Translations under genes and position numbers: made by a program | Notes under the pieces: generated by a model | What the model was told of the DNA's origin: nothing | The model's database searches: none | Seen by the model: only the letters and a program-made list of their open reading frames with translations | Assembly: GCA_021845505.1 (NCBI GenBank) | Contig: JAJZVU010000033.1 | Location: 1 to 38,571, forward strand | Length of the DNA: 38,571 bases | Direction: 5' to 3' | DNA from: Pseudomonadota bacterium | GTDB lineage: Bacteria > Pseudomonadota > Gammaproteobacteria > Burkholderiales > Burkholderiaceae_C | In this document: positions 7,822-15,755 of the stretch, piece by piece | Layout: every line of letters begins with the position of its first letter | Position numbering within the stretch: the stretch's first letter is position 1

Positions 7822-8742
7822 CTACAGCGCCAGACGCTGCAGCAGTTGCTGCAGCCGCGCGACGACCAGCGGGCCGCCGGCCTGCTGTTCGCCCGCGGCG
7901 GCCAGGCGATGGACCGCGACGGCCGGCAGCACGGCCTGCACGTCTTGCGGCGCGCAGTAGTCCCGTGCGTGCAGCAGCGCATGGGCGCGCGCCGCGCGCA
8001 GCAGCAGCAGCCCGGCGCGCGGGCTCAGCCCGCAGGCGAAGTCCGGGCCTTGTCGCGTGGCATCGAGCAGGCGCTGCACGTAGTCGGCCAGTGCGGCCGA
8101 AACGTGGACCTGCTGCGCCTGCTGCTGCAGCCGCAGCAGCCGAGCGCGGTCCAGTCGCGGCGGCAGCCTGCGCAGCAGCTCGCGCCTGTCCTCTCCCAGC
8201 AGCAGCGCGCGCTCGGCGGCGGCGTCCGGGTAGCCCAGCGACAAGGACATCAGGAAGCGGTCGAGCTGGGACTCCGGCAGCGGGTAGGTGCCTCGCTGGT
8301 CGTGCGGGTTCTGGGTCGCGATGACAAAGAAGGGCTCGGGCAGGGCGTGCGAACGGCCGTCCACGCTGACCTGGCGCTCCTCCATCGCCTCGAGCAACGC
8401 GCTCTGGGTCTTCGGCGGCGCGCGGTTGATTTCGTCGGCCAGCAGCACCTGGGTGAACACCGGCCCCGGCTGGAACACCAGGCCGTCGGCATCGCGCCGG
8501 GGCAGGCTGTAGCCCAGCAGGTCCGCCGGCAGCAGGTCGGAGGTGAACTGCACGCGGGTGAATTCCAGCCCGAAGCTGCGCGCCAGCGCGTGCGCCAGCG
8601 TGGTCTTGCCGACTCCCGGCAGGTCCTCGATCAGCAGGTGCCCGCCGGCGACCAGGCAGCATGCCGCGAGTTGCAACTGGGCGCGCTTGCCGACGAGCAC
8701 GCCGTCGAGTTGCGCCAGGATCTCGCCGAGTTCGTGATTCAT
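7822..8742 (-). CDS. MoxR-family AAA+ ATPase
   Basis: This is a cytoplasmic AAA+ chaperone-like ATPase of the MoxR class that works with the DUF58 protein encoded next to it. It has 306 residues. Walker A is PGVGKTTL (about 42-49) and Walker B LLADEINRAPPKTQ (Asp103/Glu104). The sensor region ATQNPHDQRGTYPLPESQLDRF is highly characteristic, as are ALLEAMEERQVSVDG and the C-terminal lid LSPRAGLLLLRAARAHALL. The ATG at 8742 starts MNHELGE, matching the family; 37 codons of open frame upstream are not conserved-looking. It is first in the moxR-DUF58-tgpA operon and divergent from the deacetylase-like gene. Confidence 0.95.
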   Translation of the reverse strand: MNHELGEILAQLDGVLVGKRAQLQLAACCLVAGGHLLIEDLPGVGKTTLAHALARSFGLEFTRVQFTSDLLPADLLGYSLPRRDADGLVFQPGPVFTQVLLADEINRAPPKTQSALLEAMEERQVSVDGRSHALPEPFFVIATQNPHDQRGTYPLPESQLDRFLMSLSLGYPDAAAERALLLGEDRRELLRRLPPRLDRARLLRLQQQAQQVHVSAALADYVQRLLDATRQGPDFACGLSPRAGLLLLRAARAHALLHARDYCAPQDVQAVLPAVAVHRLAAAGEQQAGGPLVVARLQQLLQRLAL

Positions 8743-8769
8743 CGCAAGCGGGGTCCGGGTCCTTCGGAT

Positions 8770-8800
8770 GCACAATCTTCGGAAAATCGCTGTATTGTGC
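8770..8800. promoter_or_regulatory. Inverted repeat between moxR and the deacetylase-like gene
   Basis: GCACAAT (8770-8776) and ATTGTGC (8794-8800) are perfect 7-base inverted arms 17 bases apart, in the 103-base gap between two divergent starts. The surroundings are AT-richer than their neighbours (GGAAAATCGCTGTATTGTG). TATTGT at 8793-8798 could serve as a -10 toward the deacetylase gene. It may be an operator or overlapping divergent promoters; no regulator is identified. Confidence 0.4.
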
Positions 8801-8845
8801 CTGCCGGCCGGGCAGGCGCCAGCCACGCCATCGCCAGGAGACGCC

Positions 8846-9778
8846 ATGCGCACCGGGTTCTACGCCCACCCCGACTGCAGCCGCCACGAAATGGGGCGCG
8901 ACCACCCGGAATGCCCGGAGCGACTGGCCGCCATCGAGGACAGGCTGATCAGCGCCGGGCTGGACTGGGTGCTGCAGCGCCCGCAGGTGCCGCTGGCCGA
9001 TGTGCACGACCTGGAGCTGGCGCACAGCGCGCTGTACCTGGCGGAGTTGCAGTCTCGCGGCAGCATCGACGAGGGCTACGCCTGGATCGACCCCGACACC
9101 CTGATGAACCCGGCCACGATGCGCGCCGCACTGCGCGCTGCCGGGGCGGCGCTGGCGGCCACCGATGCGGTGCTCGACGGCCGTCTGGACAATGCCTTCT
9201 GCGCGGTGCGCCCGCCGGGGCATCACGCGACCCGCGACCAGGCGATGGGGTTCTGCTTTGTCAACAACGTGGCGGTGGCGGCCCGCCACGCCCTCGATCG
9301 CCGCGGCCTGGAGCGGGTGGCGGTGGTCGACTTCGACGTGCACCACGGCAACGGCACCGAGGACATCCTCGGTGGCGACCCGCGGGCGCTGATGGTCGGC
9401 ATGTTCCAGCACCCCTTCTATCCTTTCAGCGGCACCGAGGATCCGCCGTCGAACACCCTCAACGTGCCGCTTCCGGCCTACACCGGAGGGGCGCAGGTGC
9501 GCGAGGTGGTGGCCCACCAGTGGCTGCCGCGGCTGCGTGAATTCGCTCCGCAGATGCTGTTCATCTCGGCCGGCTTCGACGCCCACCGGGAGGACGACAT
9601 GGCGCAGTTCGGGCTGATCGAGTCCGACTACGCCTGGATCACCCGTGCGCTGTGCGAGTTCGCGGCCGAGACCTGCCAGGGGCGCATCGTCTCCTGCCTC
9701 GAAGGGGGCTACAACCTGAGCGCGCTGGGGCGCAGCGTGGCGGCCCACCTGCGGGTGCTGGCCGGGGTCGATTCCTGA
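8846..9778 (+). CDS. Histone deacetylase-family amidohydrolase
   Basis: This is a zinc-dependent deacetylase of the arginase/HDAC fold (class II-like, 310 residues). Bacterial members act on acetylated polyamines, small molecules or acetyl-lysine proteins. Visible active-site elements are RPPGHHATRDQAMGFCF (His126/His127), VVDFDVHHGNGTEDI (metal ligands Asp164 and His166), ISAGFDAHREDDM (Asp245) and the Gly-rich CLEGGYNL with the catalytic Tyr. The ATG at 8846 has AGGAG five bases upstream; an in-frame ATG at 8768 would cross the inverted repeat and is rejected. The crotonase gene follows after about 90 bases, possibly co-transcribed. The true substrate cannot be read from the sequence. Confidence 0.92.
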   Translation: MRTGFYAHPDCSRHEMGRDHPECPERLAAIEDRLISAGLDWVLQRPQVPLADVHDLELAHSALYLAELQSRGSIDEGYAWIDPDTLMNPATMRAALRAAGAALAATDAVLDGRLDNAFCAVRPPGHHATRDQAMGFCFVNNVAVAARHALDRRGLERVAVVDFDVHHGNGTEDILGGDPRALMVGMFQHPFYPFSGTEDPPSNTLNVPLPAYTGGAQVREVVAHQWLPRLREFAPQMLFISAGFDAHREDDMAQFGLIESDYAWITRALCEFAAETCQGRIVSCLEGGYNLSALGRSVAAHLRVLAGVDS

Positions 9779-9869
9779 GGCGGAGCACAATGTGCGGCGA
9801 GCCGGCCGCGCAGCGCGCGGCGGCCCGCGGTTGCGTCGGTGCAGCCGCGGTCCACTGGAGAACTTGCCG

Positions 9870-10691
9870 ATGTCCGCCACCACCGATGCCCCCGCTTCCG
9901 CGGCGACCGCACAGGCGCCGCTGCTCGTCGAGCGCGACCCGCGCGGCGTGCTGACCCTGACCCTGAACCGGCCGCAGGCCTTCAATGCGCTGTCGCGCGA
10001 GCTGCTGCAGGCGCTGCGCGACGCGGTGGCGCCGCTGCGCGACGACGCGCAGACCCGTGTCGTCGTGCTGCGCGGTGCCGGCAAGGCCTTCTGCGCCGGC
10101 CACGATCTGCGCGAAATGCATCCCCAGGCCGGAACCGACGGCATCGGCGAGTTGTTCGAACTCTGCGGCCGCTTCATGCTCGACCTGGTCGCGCTGCCGC
10201 AGCCGGTCATCGCCCGCGTGCACGGCATGGCCACCGCGGCAGGCTGCCAGCTGGTCGCGCAATGCGACCTGGCGGTGGCGAGCAGCGATTCCCGCTTTGC
10301 CACGTCGGGGGTCAACCTGGGGCTGTTCTGCTCGACTCCCAGCGTGCCGCTGGGGCGCAACGTGCCCCGCAAGATGGCGATGGAAATGCTGCTCACCGGC
10401 GAATTCATCGACGCGGCCACCGCCCGCCAATGGGGCCTGGTCAACCGGGTGGTCGACTCCGCTGCGCTCGACGCCGAGGTCGAGGCCCTGGTGTCCAACA
10501 TCCTGTCCAAGCCGGCGCAAGCCATCGCGCTGGGCAAGGCGCAGTTCTATCGCCAGCTGGAAATGGGCATGGCCGGCGCCTACCAGCTGGCGGCGCAGAC
10601 CATGGTGTGCAACTTCCAGGATCCCGAGACCCTGGAGGGAGTGCAGGCCTTCCTGGAAAAGCGCCGCCCGTCCTGGCAGAAGGCGCGGTGA
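9870..10691 (+). CDS. Enoyl-CoA hydratase/isomerase (crotonase) family protein, ECHDC3-like, lacking both catalytic Glu
   Basis: This is a crotonase-fold protein of 273 residues. CoA and oxyanion-hole segments are clear: VVVLRGAGKAFCAGHDLREM (residues 65-83) and VHGMATAAGCQLVAQCDLA (118-135). In classical hydratases Glu144 and Glu164 (rat numbering) do the chemistry; by motif alignment the first is Gln127 here (GCQLVAQ) and the second falls at Gly147 (FATSGVNLG). This resembles the ECHDC3-type branch, whose reaction is poorly defined, so plain enoyl-CoA hydration should not be assumed. The chosen ATG has CTGGAG upstream; an upstream ATG at 9792 gives an Arg-rich leader and is disfavoured. Its stop overlaps the MscS gene (GTGA). 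Confidence 0.88.
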   Translation: MSATTDAPASAATAQAPLLVERDPRGVLTLTLNRPQAFNALSRELLQALRDAVAPLRDDAQTRVVVLRGAGKAFCAGHDLREMHPQAGTDGIGELFELCGRFMLDLVALPQPVIARVHGMATAAGCQLVAQCDLAVASSDSRFATSGVNLGLFCSTPSVPLGRNVPRKMAMEMLLTGEFIDAATARQWGLVNRVVDSAALDAEVEALVSNILSKPAQAIALGKAQFYRQLEMGMAGAYQLAAQTMVCNFQDPETLEGVQAFLEKRRPSWQKAR

Positions 10692-11998
10692 GGCACGCCT
10701 GGGTGATGCGCGAGCGCTCGCCTCTGCTGCAGGCGGTGCTGCACCACCCCTGGCCGCAGCTGCGCTGGCAGCTGCTGCTGGTGGCGGCCAGCCTGCTGCT
10801 CGGGCTGGTGGTCGGGGCGCTGGTGGAGCGGCGCCTCAGCGCCGGGGACCGGCGCGCCGCGGTGCGCGCGGCGTTGCGCCACGGAGTCGGGCTGCCGCTG
10901 GTCGCTCTGCTGACCCTGCAGCTGATCCGCCACGGCTCGCGCGAACTCTTGCGCGCCGAGTTGCTCAAGCTCATGCTGCCGGTGCTCGCGGTGTGGCTGC
11001 TGGCGCGCGTGGCGGCGCGGGCGGCGCAGCGCACCCTGGCCGATCCGCATGCCGCGCGCTGGCTGGTGTGGGCGGTGCGGCTGTGCGCGGGCGCCGGGCT
11101 GCTGCTGTACTTGAGCGGGTTGCTGCCGGAGATCATCGAGGCGCTCGACGCGGTGGCCGTGCACATCGGGCCGCAGCGCCTGACCGCATGGACCTTGTTG
11201 CGGGGCGTGGTGTCGGTGGCGGTCACGCTGCTGCTGGCCCTGTGGGTGTCGTCGCTGCTCGAGGCGCGGCTGATGGAGTCGCCGCTGGACGTCAACCTGC
11301 GGCTGGTGGTGTCGCGTCTGATCCGCGCCGCGGTGTTCACCGTGGCCCTGCTGACCGCGCTGCAGATGGTGGGCATCGACCTCACGGTGCTCGGGGTGTT
11401 CGGCGGAGCGCTGGGCGTGGGGCTCGGGCTGGGCCTGCAGCGCATCGCCGCCAACTATGTCTCGGGATTCGTGCTGTTGCTCGAGCGCAGCGTGCGGGTG
11501 GGGGACAACGTGCGGATGGACAACTTCCAGGGCCGCATCCAGGACATCAAGACCCGCTACACGGTGGTTCGCAGCCCGGGCGGGACGGAGTCGATCGTGC
11601 CGAACGAAATGCTGATTTCCAGCAGGATCGAAAACCTGTCCTACACCGACCCGAACGTCTGGTTTTCCACCACCGTGTCGGTGGGCTACGCCAGCGATGT
11701 CGAGCAGGTGCTGGGGCTGCTGGCCGGTGCCGCCGCGGCGGTGCCGCGGGTGCTGGCTCAGCCGGCGCCCTCGGCCGTGCTCAGCCAGTTCGGCGCCGAC
11801 GGCCTGGAGGTCACCGTGGGTTTCTGGATCGCCGATCCGGAAAACGGTACGCTGAATGTTCGCGGCGCGGTCAACCTGGCGCTGTGGCGGGCGCTGCGCA
11901 AGGCCGGCATCGACATACCCTTTCCGCAGCGGGTGCTGCACTGGGCCGGCGCGACGTCCCCGGCGGATCTCGCGGGCGCGCGGCCCGGCGGGGCTTGA
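10688..11998 (+). CDS. MscS-family mechanosensitive channel
   Basis: This is an inner-membrane small-conductance mechanosensitive channel, a safety valve against osmotic downshock. It has 436 residues with five to six predicted membrane helices in the first ~265, more than the three of E. coli MscS, so it is a mid-size MscS-like protein. The pore helix and beta-domain signature is clear: FGGALGVGLGLGLQRIAANY followed by GFVLLLERSVRVGDNV, then SIVPNEMLISSRIENLSY. Two starts are possible: GTG at 10688, overlapping the crotonase stop by four bases, and ATG at 10706. The overlap favours the first. The stop lies inside the predicted -35 of the etf promoter. Confidence 0.93.
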   Translation: MRHAWVMRERSPLLQAVLHHPWPQLRWQLLLVAASLLLGLVVGALVERRLSAGDRRAAVRAALRHGVGLPLVALLTLQLIRHGSRELLRAELLKLMLPVLAVWLLARVAARAAQRTLADPHAARWLVWAVRLCAGAGLLLYLSGLLPEIIEALDAVAVHIGPQRLTAWTLLRGVVSVAVTLLLALWVSSLLEARLMESPLDVNLRLVVSRLIRAAVFTVALLTALQMVGIDLTVLGVFGGALGVGLGLGLQRIAANYVSGFVLLLERSVRVGDNVRMDNFQGRIQDIKTRYTVVRSPGGTESIVPNEMLISSRIENLSYTDPNVWFSTTVSVGYASDVEQVLGLLAGAAAAVPRVLAQPAPSAVLSQFGADGLEVTVGFWIADPENGTLNVRGAVNLALWRALRKAGIDIPFPQRVLHWAGATSPADLAGARPGGA

Positions 11999-12024
11999 TC
12001 GGCGGGGCGAAGTGCCGATACACT
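11995..12024 (+). promoter_or_regulatory. Predicted sigma70-type promoter of etfBA
   Basis: TTGATC (11995-12000) and TACACT (12019-12024) are separated by 18 bases, giving 4 of 6 matches to each consensus hexamer. The expected start of transcription is near 12031, leaving a leader of about 115 bases before etfB. The -35 overlaps the end of the MscS gene. No other promoter-like pair was seen in the 148-base gap. Confidence 0.5.
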
Positions 12025-12033
12025 GGCAAAAAA

Positions 12034-12045
12034 GAACGATCGTTC
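12034..12045. promoter_or_regulatory. Perfect palindromic operator candidate for etfBA
   Basis: GAACGATCGTTC is a perfect 12-base palindrome, within an imperfect 20-base one flanked by A-rich and T-rich arms. It lies a few bases after the predicted start of transcription, a classic repressor position. Its form resembles sites of TetR-family regulators of fatty-acid and acyl-CoA degradation in proteobacteria. Which regulator binds is inference. Confidence 0.5.
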
Positions 12046-12146
12046 GGTTTATTCATCCCGGCATGGCCGGGCCCGACGCGCATGGGCGACGCCGCCGGAG
12101 CACCGGCAGCGTGCCCAGGGCCGCGTCCCCGACAGGAGTGTGAGGC

Positions 12147-12896
12147 ATGAAGGTTCTGGTCGCCGTCAAGCGAGTGGTGGATTACAACGTCAAGGTGCGG
12201 GTGAAATCCGACGGCAGCGGGGTGGACACCGCGGGGGTGAAGATGAGCATGAACCCCTTCGACGAAATCGCCGTGGAGGAGGCGGTGCGCCTGAAGGAAA
12301 AGGGCGCCGCCACCGAGATCGTGGCCTTCAGCGCGGGGGCGGCTGCCTGCCAGGAGACGCTGCGTACCGCGCTGGCGCTGGGTGCCGACCGCGGGGTGCT
12401 GGTGCAAAGCGACGCCGAGCTGCAGCCGCTGGCGGTGGCCAAGCTGCTCAAGGCGGTGGTGGACAAGGAGCAGCCGCGGCTGGTGATCCTGGGCAAGCAG
12501 GCGATCGACGACGACAGCAACCAGACCGGGCAGATGCTGGCGGCGCTGCTGGGCTGGGGGCAGGCGACCTTCGCGTCGAAGCTGGAGATCGACGGCGACA
12601 AGGCCCGGGTCACGCGCGAGGTGGACGGCGGGCTGGAGACCCTGGAGCTGGCGCTGCCGCTGGTGCTGACCACCGACCTGCGCCTGAACGAGCCGCGCTA
12701 CGTCACGCTGCCCAACATCATGAAGGCGAAGAAGAAGCCCCTGGACACCATGACTCCCGAGCAACTGGGGGTGGACGTTTCGCCGCGGCTGAAGACCCTG
12801 AAGGTGGTCGAGCCGCCCAGGCGCGGCGCCGGCGTGAAGGTGGCCGACGTGGCCGCGCTGGTGGCCAAGCTCAAGAACGAAGCCAAGGTCCTCTGA
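12147..12896 (+). CDS. etfB: Electron transfer flavoprotein beta subunit
   Basis: EtfB pairs with EtfA to carry electrons from acyl-CoA dehydrogenases to ETF:quinone oxidoreductase; the beta subunit binds structural AMP. It has 249 residues, the usual length. The N-terminus [19 protein letters not shown], the segment [20 protein letters not shown] and [20 protein letters not shown] are strongly conserved family features. The terminal recognition-loop region contains [15 protein letters not shown] good AGGAG lies upstream of the ATG. etfA follows after 10 bases, and an acyl-CoA dehydrogenase follows that, giving an oxidation operon. Confidence 0.97.
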   Translation: MKVLVAVKRVVDYNVKVRVKSDGSGVDTAGVKMSMNPFDEIAVEEAVRLKEKGAATEIVAFSAGAAACQETLRTALALGADRGVLVQSDAELQPLAVAKLLKAVVDKEQPRLVILGKQAIDDDSNQTGQMLAALLGWGQATFASKLEIDGDKARVTREVDGGLETLELALPLVLTTDLRLNEPRYVTLPNIMKAKKKPLDTMTPEQLGVDVSPRLKTLKVVEPPRRGAGVKVADVAALVAKLKNEAKVL

Positions 12897-12906
12897 AGGA
12901 AGCCCG

Positions 12907-13839
12907 ATGACTGCACTAGTGATTGCCGAACACGACAACCAGGCCGTCAAGGCGGCGACCCTCCCCACCGTGGCCGCGGCGGCGGCCTGCGGCGGCGACG
13001 TCCACGTGCTGGTGGCGGGCCACGGCTGTGCCGGCGCGGCGCAGGCTGCCGCGCGCATCGCCGGGGTGTCCAAGGTGGTGTGCGCCGACGCGCCTGCGCT
13101 TGCCGACGCGCTGGCGGAGAACCTGGCGGCGCAGATCGTGGCGCTGGCTCCCGCGTACAGCCACATCCTGGCTCCGGCCACCGCGTCGGGCAAGAACGTG
13201 ATGCCGCGCGTGGCCGCGCTGCTCGACGTGATGCAGATCTCCGACGTCATCCACGTGCTGGCCCCGGATACCTTCGACCGCCCGATCTATGCCGGCAACG
13301 CGATCGCCACGGTGCAGAGCGTCGATGCGGTGAAGGTGATCACGGTGCGCACCACCGGCTTCGAGCCGGTGGCGCCCGACGGCGGCAGCGCCACTGTGGA
13401 GCAGCTGGCGGCGGCGCCCGACAGCGGCAAGAGCCGGCTGCTCGGGCGCGAGCAGACCAAGAGCGAGCGCCCGGAGCTCGGCGGCGCGAAGATCGTCGTC
13501 TCCGGCGGGCGCGGCCTGGGCAGCAAGGAAAACTTCGACGCGGTGATGACCCCGCTGGCCGACAAGCTCGGGGCCGCGCTGGGGGCCAGCCGCGCCGCGG
13601 TCGACGCCGGCTACGCGCCCAACGACTGGCAGGTGGGGCAGACCGGCAAGATCGTCGCTCCCCAGTTGTACGTGGCGGTGGGCATCTCCGGAGCCATCCA
13701 GCACCTGGCCGGGATGAAGGACTCGAAGGTCATCGTCGCGATCAACAAGGACGAGGAGGCGCCGATCTTCGGCGTCGCCGACTACGGGCTGGTGGCCGAC
13801 CTGTTCCAGGCCGTGCCCGAACTGGTGCAAAAGCTGTAG
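12907..13839 (+). CDS. etfA: Electron transfer flavoprotein alpha subunit
   Basis: EtfA carries the redox-active FAD of the ETF heterodimer. It has 310 residues. The N-terminal domain aligns with family members ([20 protein letters not shown]). The C-terminal FAD domain shows [20 protein letters not shown] and, further on, [20 protein letters not shown] and [20 protein letters not shown], all hallmark segments. GAAGGA upstream of the ATG serves as ribosome-binding site. It is tightly coupled to etfB. Nothing appears damaged. Confidence 0.97.
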   Translation: MTALVIAEHDNQAVKAATLPTVAAAAACGGDVHVLVAGHGCAGAAQAAARIAGVSKVVCADAPALADALAENLAAQIVALAPAYSHILAPATASGKNVMPRVAALLDVMQISDVIHVLAPDTFDRPIYAGNAIATVQSVDAVKVITVRTTGFEPVAPDGGSATVEQLAAAPDSGKSRLLGREQTKSERPELGGAKIVVSGGRGLGSKENFDAVMTPLADKLGAALGASRAAVDAGYAPNDWQVGQTGKIVAPQLYVAVGISGAIQHLAGMKDSKVIVAINKDEEAPIFGVADYGLVADLFQAVPELVQKL

Positions 13840-13926
13840 GCGCGCCGGCGCGGCCCGGGCGGCGCGGTGGCGCCGCGGGTTGCGCGTGCCCGCCGGGACA
13901 TCCATGCTGAGCCGAAGGGATCGACG

Positions 13927-15717
13927 ATGAGCGACTACCACCCCCCCGTCAACGACATGCTGTTCGTGCTGGACCGGCTGTGCGGACTGCCCGAGATCGC
14001 CGCGCTGCCGGGTTACCGCGACGCCGGCGCCGATGCCCAGACGGCTGCCGCGGTGCTCGAGGAATGCGCCCGCATGAGCCGTGAACTGCTGGCTCCGCTG
14101 AATCGCGGTGGCGATACCCGACCGCCGGCCTGGGACGATGGGCGGGTCAGCACCAGTCCCGGCTTCGCCCAGGCCTACGCCCGCTTCATCGAGGGCGGCT
14201 GGCAGGGACTGCAGCATCCCCAGCAGTACGACGGCCAGGGACTGCCCAAGTCGCTGGCCGCGGCCTGCAATGAAATGCTCAACAGCGCCAACCTGAGTTT
14301 CGCGCTGTGCCCGCTGCTCACCGACGGCGCCATCGAGGCACTGCTGACCGCGGGTTCGCCGGCGCAGCAGCAGCACTACCTGCCCCGGCTGGTGTCGGGC
14401 GAATGGGCCGGCACGATGAACCTGACCGAGCCCCAGGCGGGCTCCGACCTGTCGCTGGTGCGCACCCGCGCGGTGCCGCAACCCGATGGAAGCTACCGGC
14501 TGTTCGGACAGAAGATCTTCATCACCTACGGCGAGCACGACATGGCCGGCAATATCGTGCACCTGGTGCTCGCCAGGCTGCCGGACGCCCCGCCTGGAGT
14601 CAAGGGCATTTCGCTGTTCGTGGCGCCCAAGCTGCTGGCCGACGGCAGGCGCAACGACATCTGGTGCGCGTCGCTGGAGCACAAGCTGGGCATCCACGCC
14701 AGCCCGACCGCGGTGCTGCTGTACGGCGACGGGCACGGCGAGGTGGGCCCGGGCGCGGTGGCCGAAATGGTCGGCGAGCCCGGGCGCGGGCTGGAGTTCA
14801 TGTTCATCATGATGAACGCCGCGCGCTTCGCGGTCGGACTGCAGGGAGTGGGGCTGGCCGAGCGGGCCTACCAGCACGCGGTGGACTACGCCCGCCAGCG
14901 GGTGCAATCGCGCCCGCCGGGCGCGCGCGAGTCGACGACCATCGTCCACCACCCGGACGTGCGGCGCATGCTGATGGGCATGCGGGCGATCGCCGAGGGC
15001 ACGCGCGCGCTGGCGTTGTACGCCGCGTCGCTGCACGACCGGGCGATCGGCGACGACGACCCGCAGCGCCGCGCGCGGTACACGGCCGAGTACGAATACC
15101 TGGTCCCGGTGGTCAAGGGCTTCGGCACCGAGATGGCCATCGAGGCCGCCTCGCTGGGGGTGCAGGTGCACGGGGGCATGGGATTCATCGAGGAAACCGG
15201 TGCCGCCCAGTACTACCGCGATGCCCGCATCCTGACCATCTACGAAGGCACGACGGCGATCCAGGCCAACGACCTGCTCGGACGCAAGACCTGGCGCGAC
15301 CAGGCGGCGCTGGCGCGCCAGATGGGCGAGCAGGTGCGAGCCACCCAGCGCCAGCTCGCCGCGCAGTCGGCGCCGGCGGCCCGGGCGATGGCCGGGCAGC
15401 TGCAGCAGGCGCTGCAGGCCTACGGCGAGGTCGTCGATTTCCTGCTGGCCGCCGCTGCGCCGCAGCGCCAGGCGGCGGCTTTCGCCGGCAGCGTTCCCCA
15501 CCTGATGCTGTGCGGCTACCTGTTCGCCGCCTGGCAGATGGCGCGCGCCTGGCTGGCGGCCGCCGAGCTGCCGCCGGAGCAGGCGGCCTTCGGGCGAGCC
15601 AAGCAGGTGACCGGGGAATTCTTCTGCGCCCACCTGTTGCCGCGCTGCGCCGCACTGCGCGACGCGGTGCTGGCGGGCGCCGACAGCGTGATGGCGCTGC
15701 CGGTCGAGGCCTTCTGA
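13927..15717 (+). CDS. Acyl-CoA dehydrogenase (long ~600-residue type)
   Basis: This flavoenzyme makes the alpha-beta double bond in acyl-CoA thioesters and passes electrons to ETF encoded just upstream. It has 596 residues, the extended type with an extra N-terminal helix region (SDYHPPVNDMLFVLDRL) and a C-terminal helical domain. FAD-binding MNLTEPQAGSDLSLVRTRA (about 164-182) and IFITYGEHDM are clear. The catalytic base is Glu440 in ILTIYEGTTAIQANDLLGRK. The ATG at 13927 was chosen to match the family start; a GTG at 13867 would add 20 unrelated residues. Substrate chain length cannot be told; DmdC-like enzymes for methylmercaptopropionyl-CoA share this architecture. Confidence 0.94.
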   Translation: MSDYHPPVNDMLFVLDRLCGLPEIAALPGYRDAGADAQTAAAVLEECARMSRELLAPLNRGGDTRPPAWDDGRVSTSPGFAQAYARFIEGGWQGLQHPQQYDGQGLPKSLAAACNEMLNSANLSFALCPLLTDGAIEALLTAGSPAQQQHYLPRLVSGEWAGTMNLTEPQAGSDLSLVRTRAVPQPDGSYRLFGQKIFITYGEHDMAGNIVHLVLARLPDAPPGVKGISLFVAPKLLADGRRNDIWCASLEHKLGIHASPTAVLLYGDGHGEVGPGAVAEMVGEPGRGLEFMFIMMNAARFAVGLQGVGLAERAYQHAVDYARQRVQSRPPGARESTTIVHHPDVRRMLMGMRAIAEGTRALALYAASLHDRAIGDDDPQRRARYTAEYEYLVPVVKGFGTEMAIEAASLGVQVHGGMGFIEETGAAQYYRDARILTIYEGTTAIQANDLLGRKTWRDQAALARQMGEQVRATQRQLAAQSAPAARAMAGQLQQALQAYGEVVDFLLAAAAPQRQAAAFAGSVPHLMLCGYLFAAWQMARAWLAAAELPPEQAAFGRAKQVTGEFFCAHLLPRCAALRDAVLAGADSVMALPVEAF

Positions 15718-15755
15718 AGCGGCGACGCCCCTGCGATTCCACTCCTGCCTCCGCC

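Noticed and set aside
7646..10537. A 963-codon minus-strand open frame spanning moxR, the deacetylase-like gene and the crotonase gene
   Set aside because: It crosses three real genes in wrong frames or antisense and contains no family signature.
12916..15633. A 905-codon open frame on the minus strand across etfA and the acyl-CoA dehydrogenase gene
   Set aside because: It is antisense to two firmly identified genes, has His/Arg/Gln-rich shadow composition and no recognisable domain. Long antisense frames are expected at this GC content.
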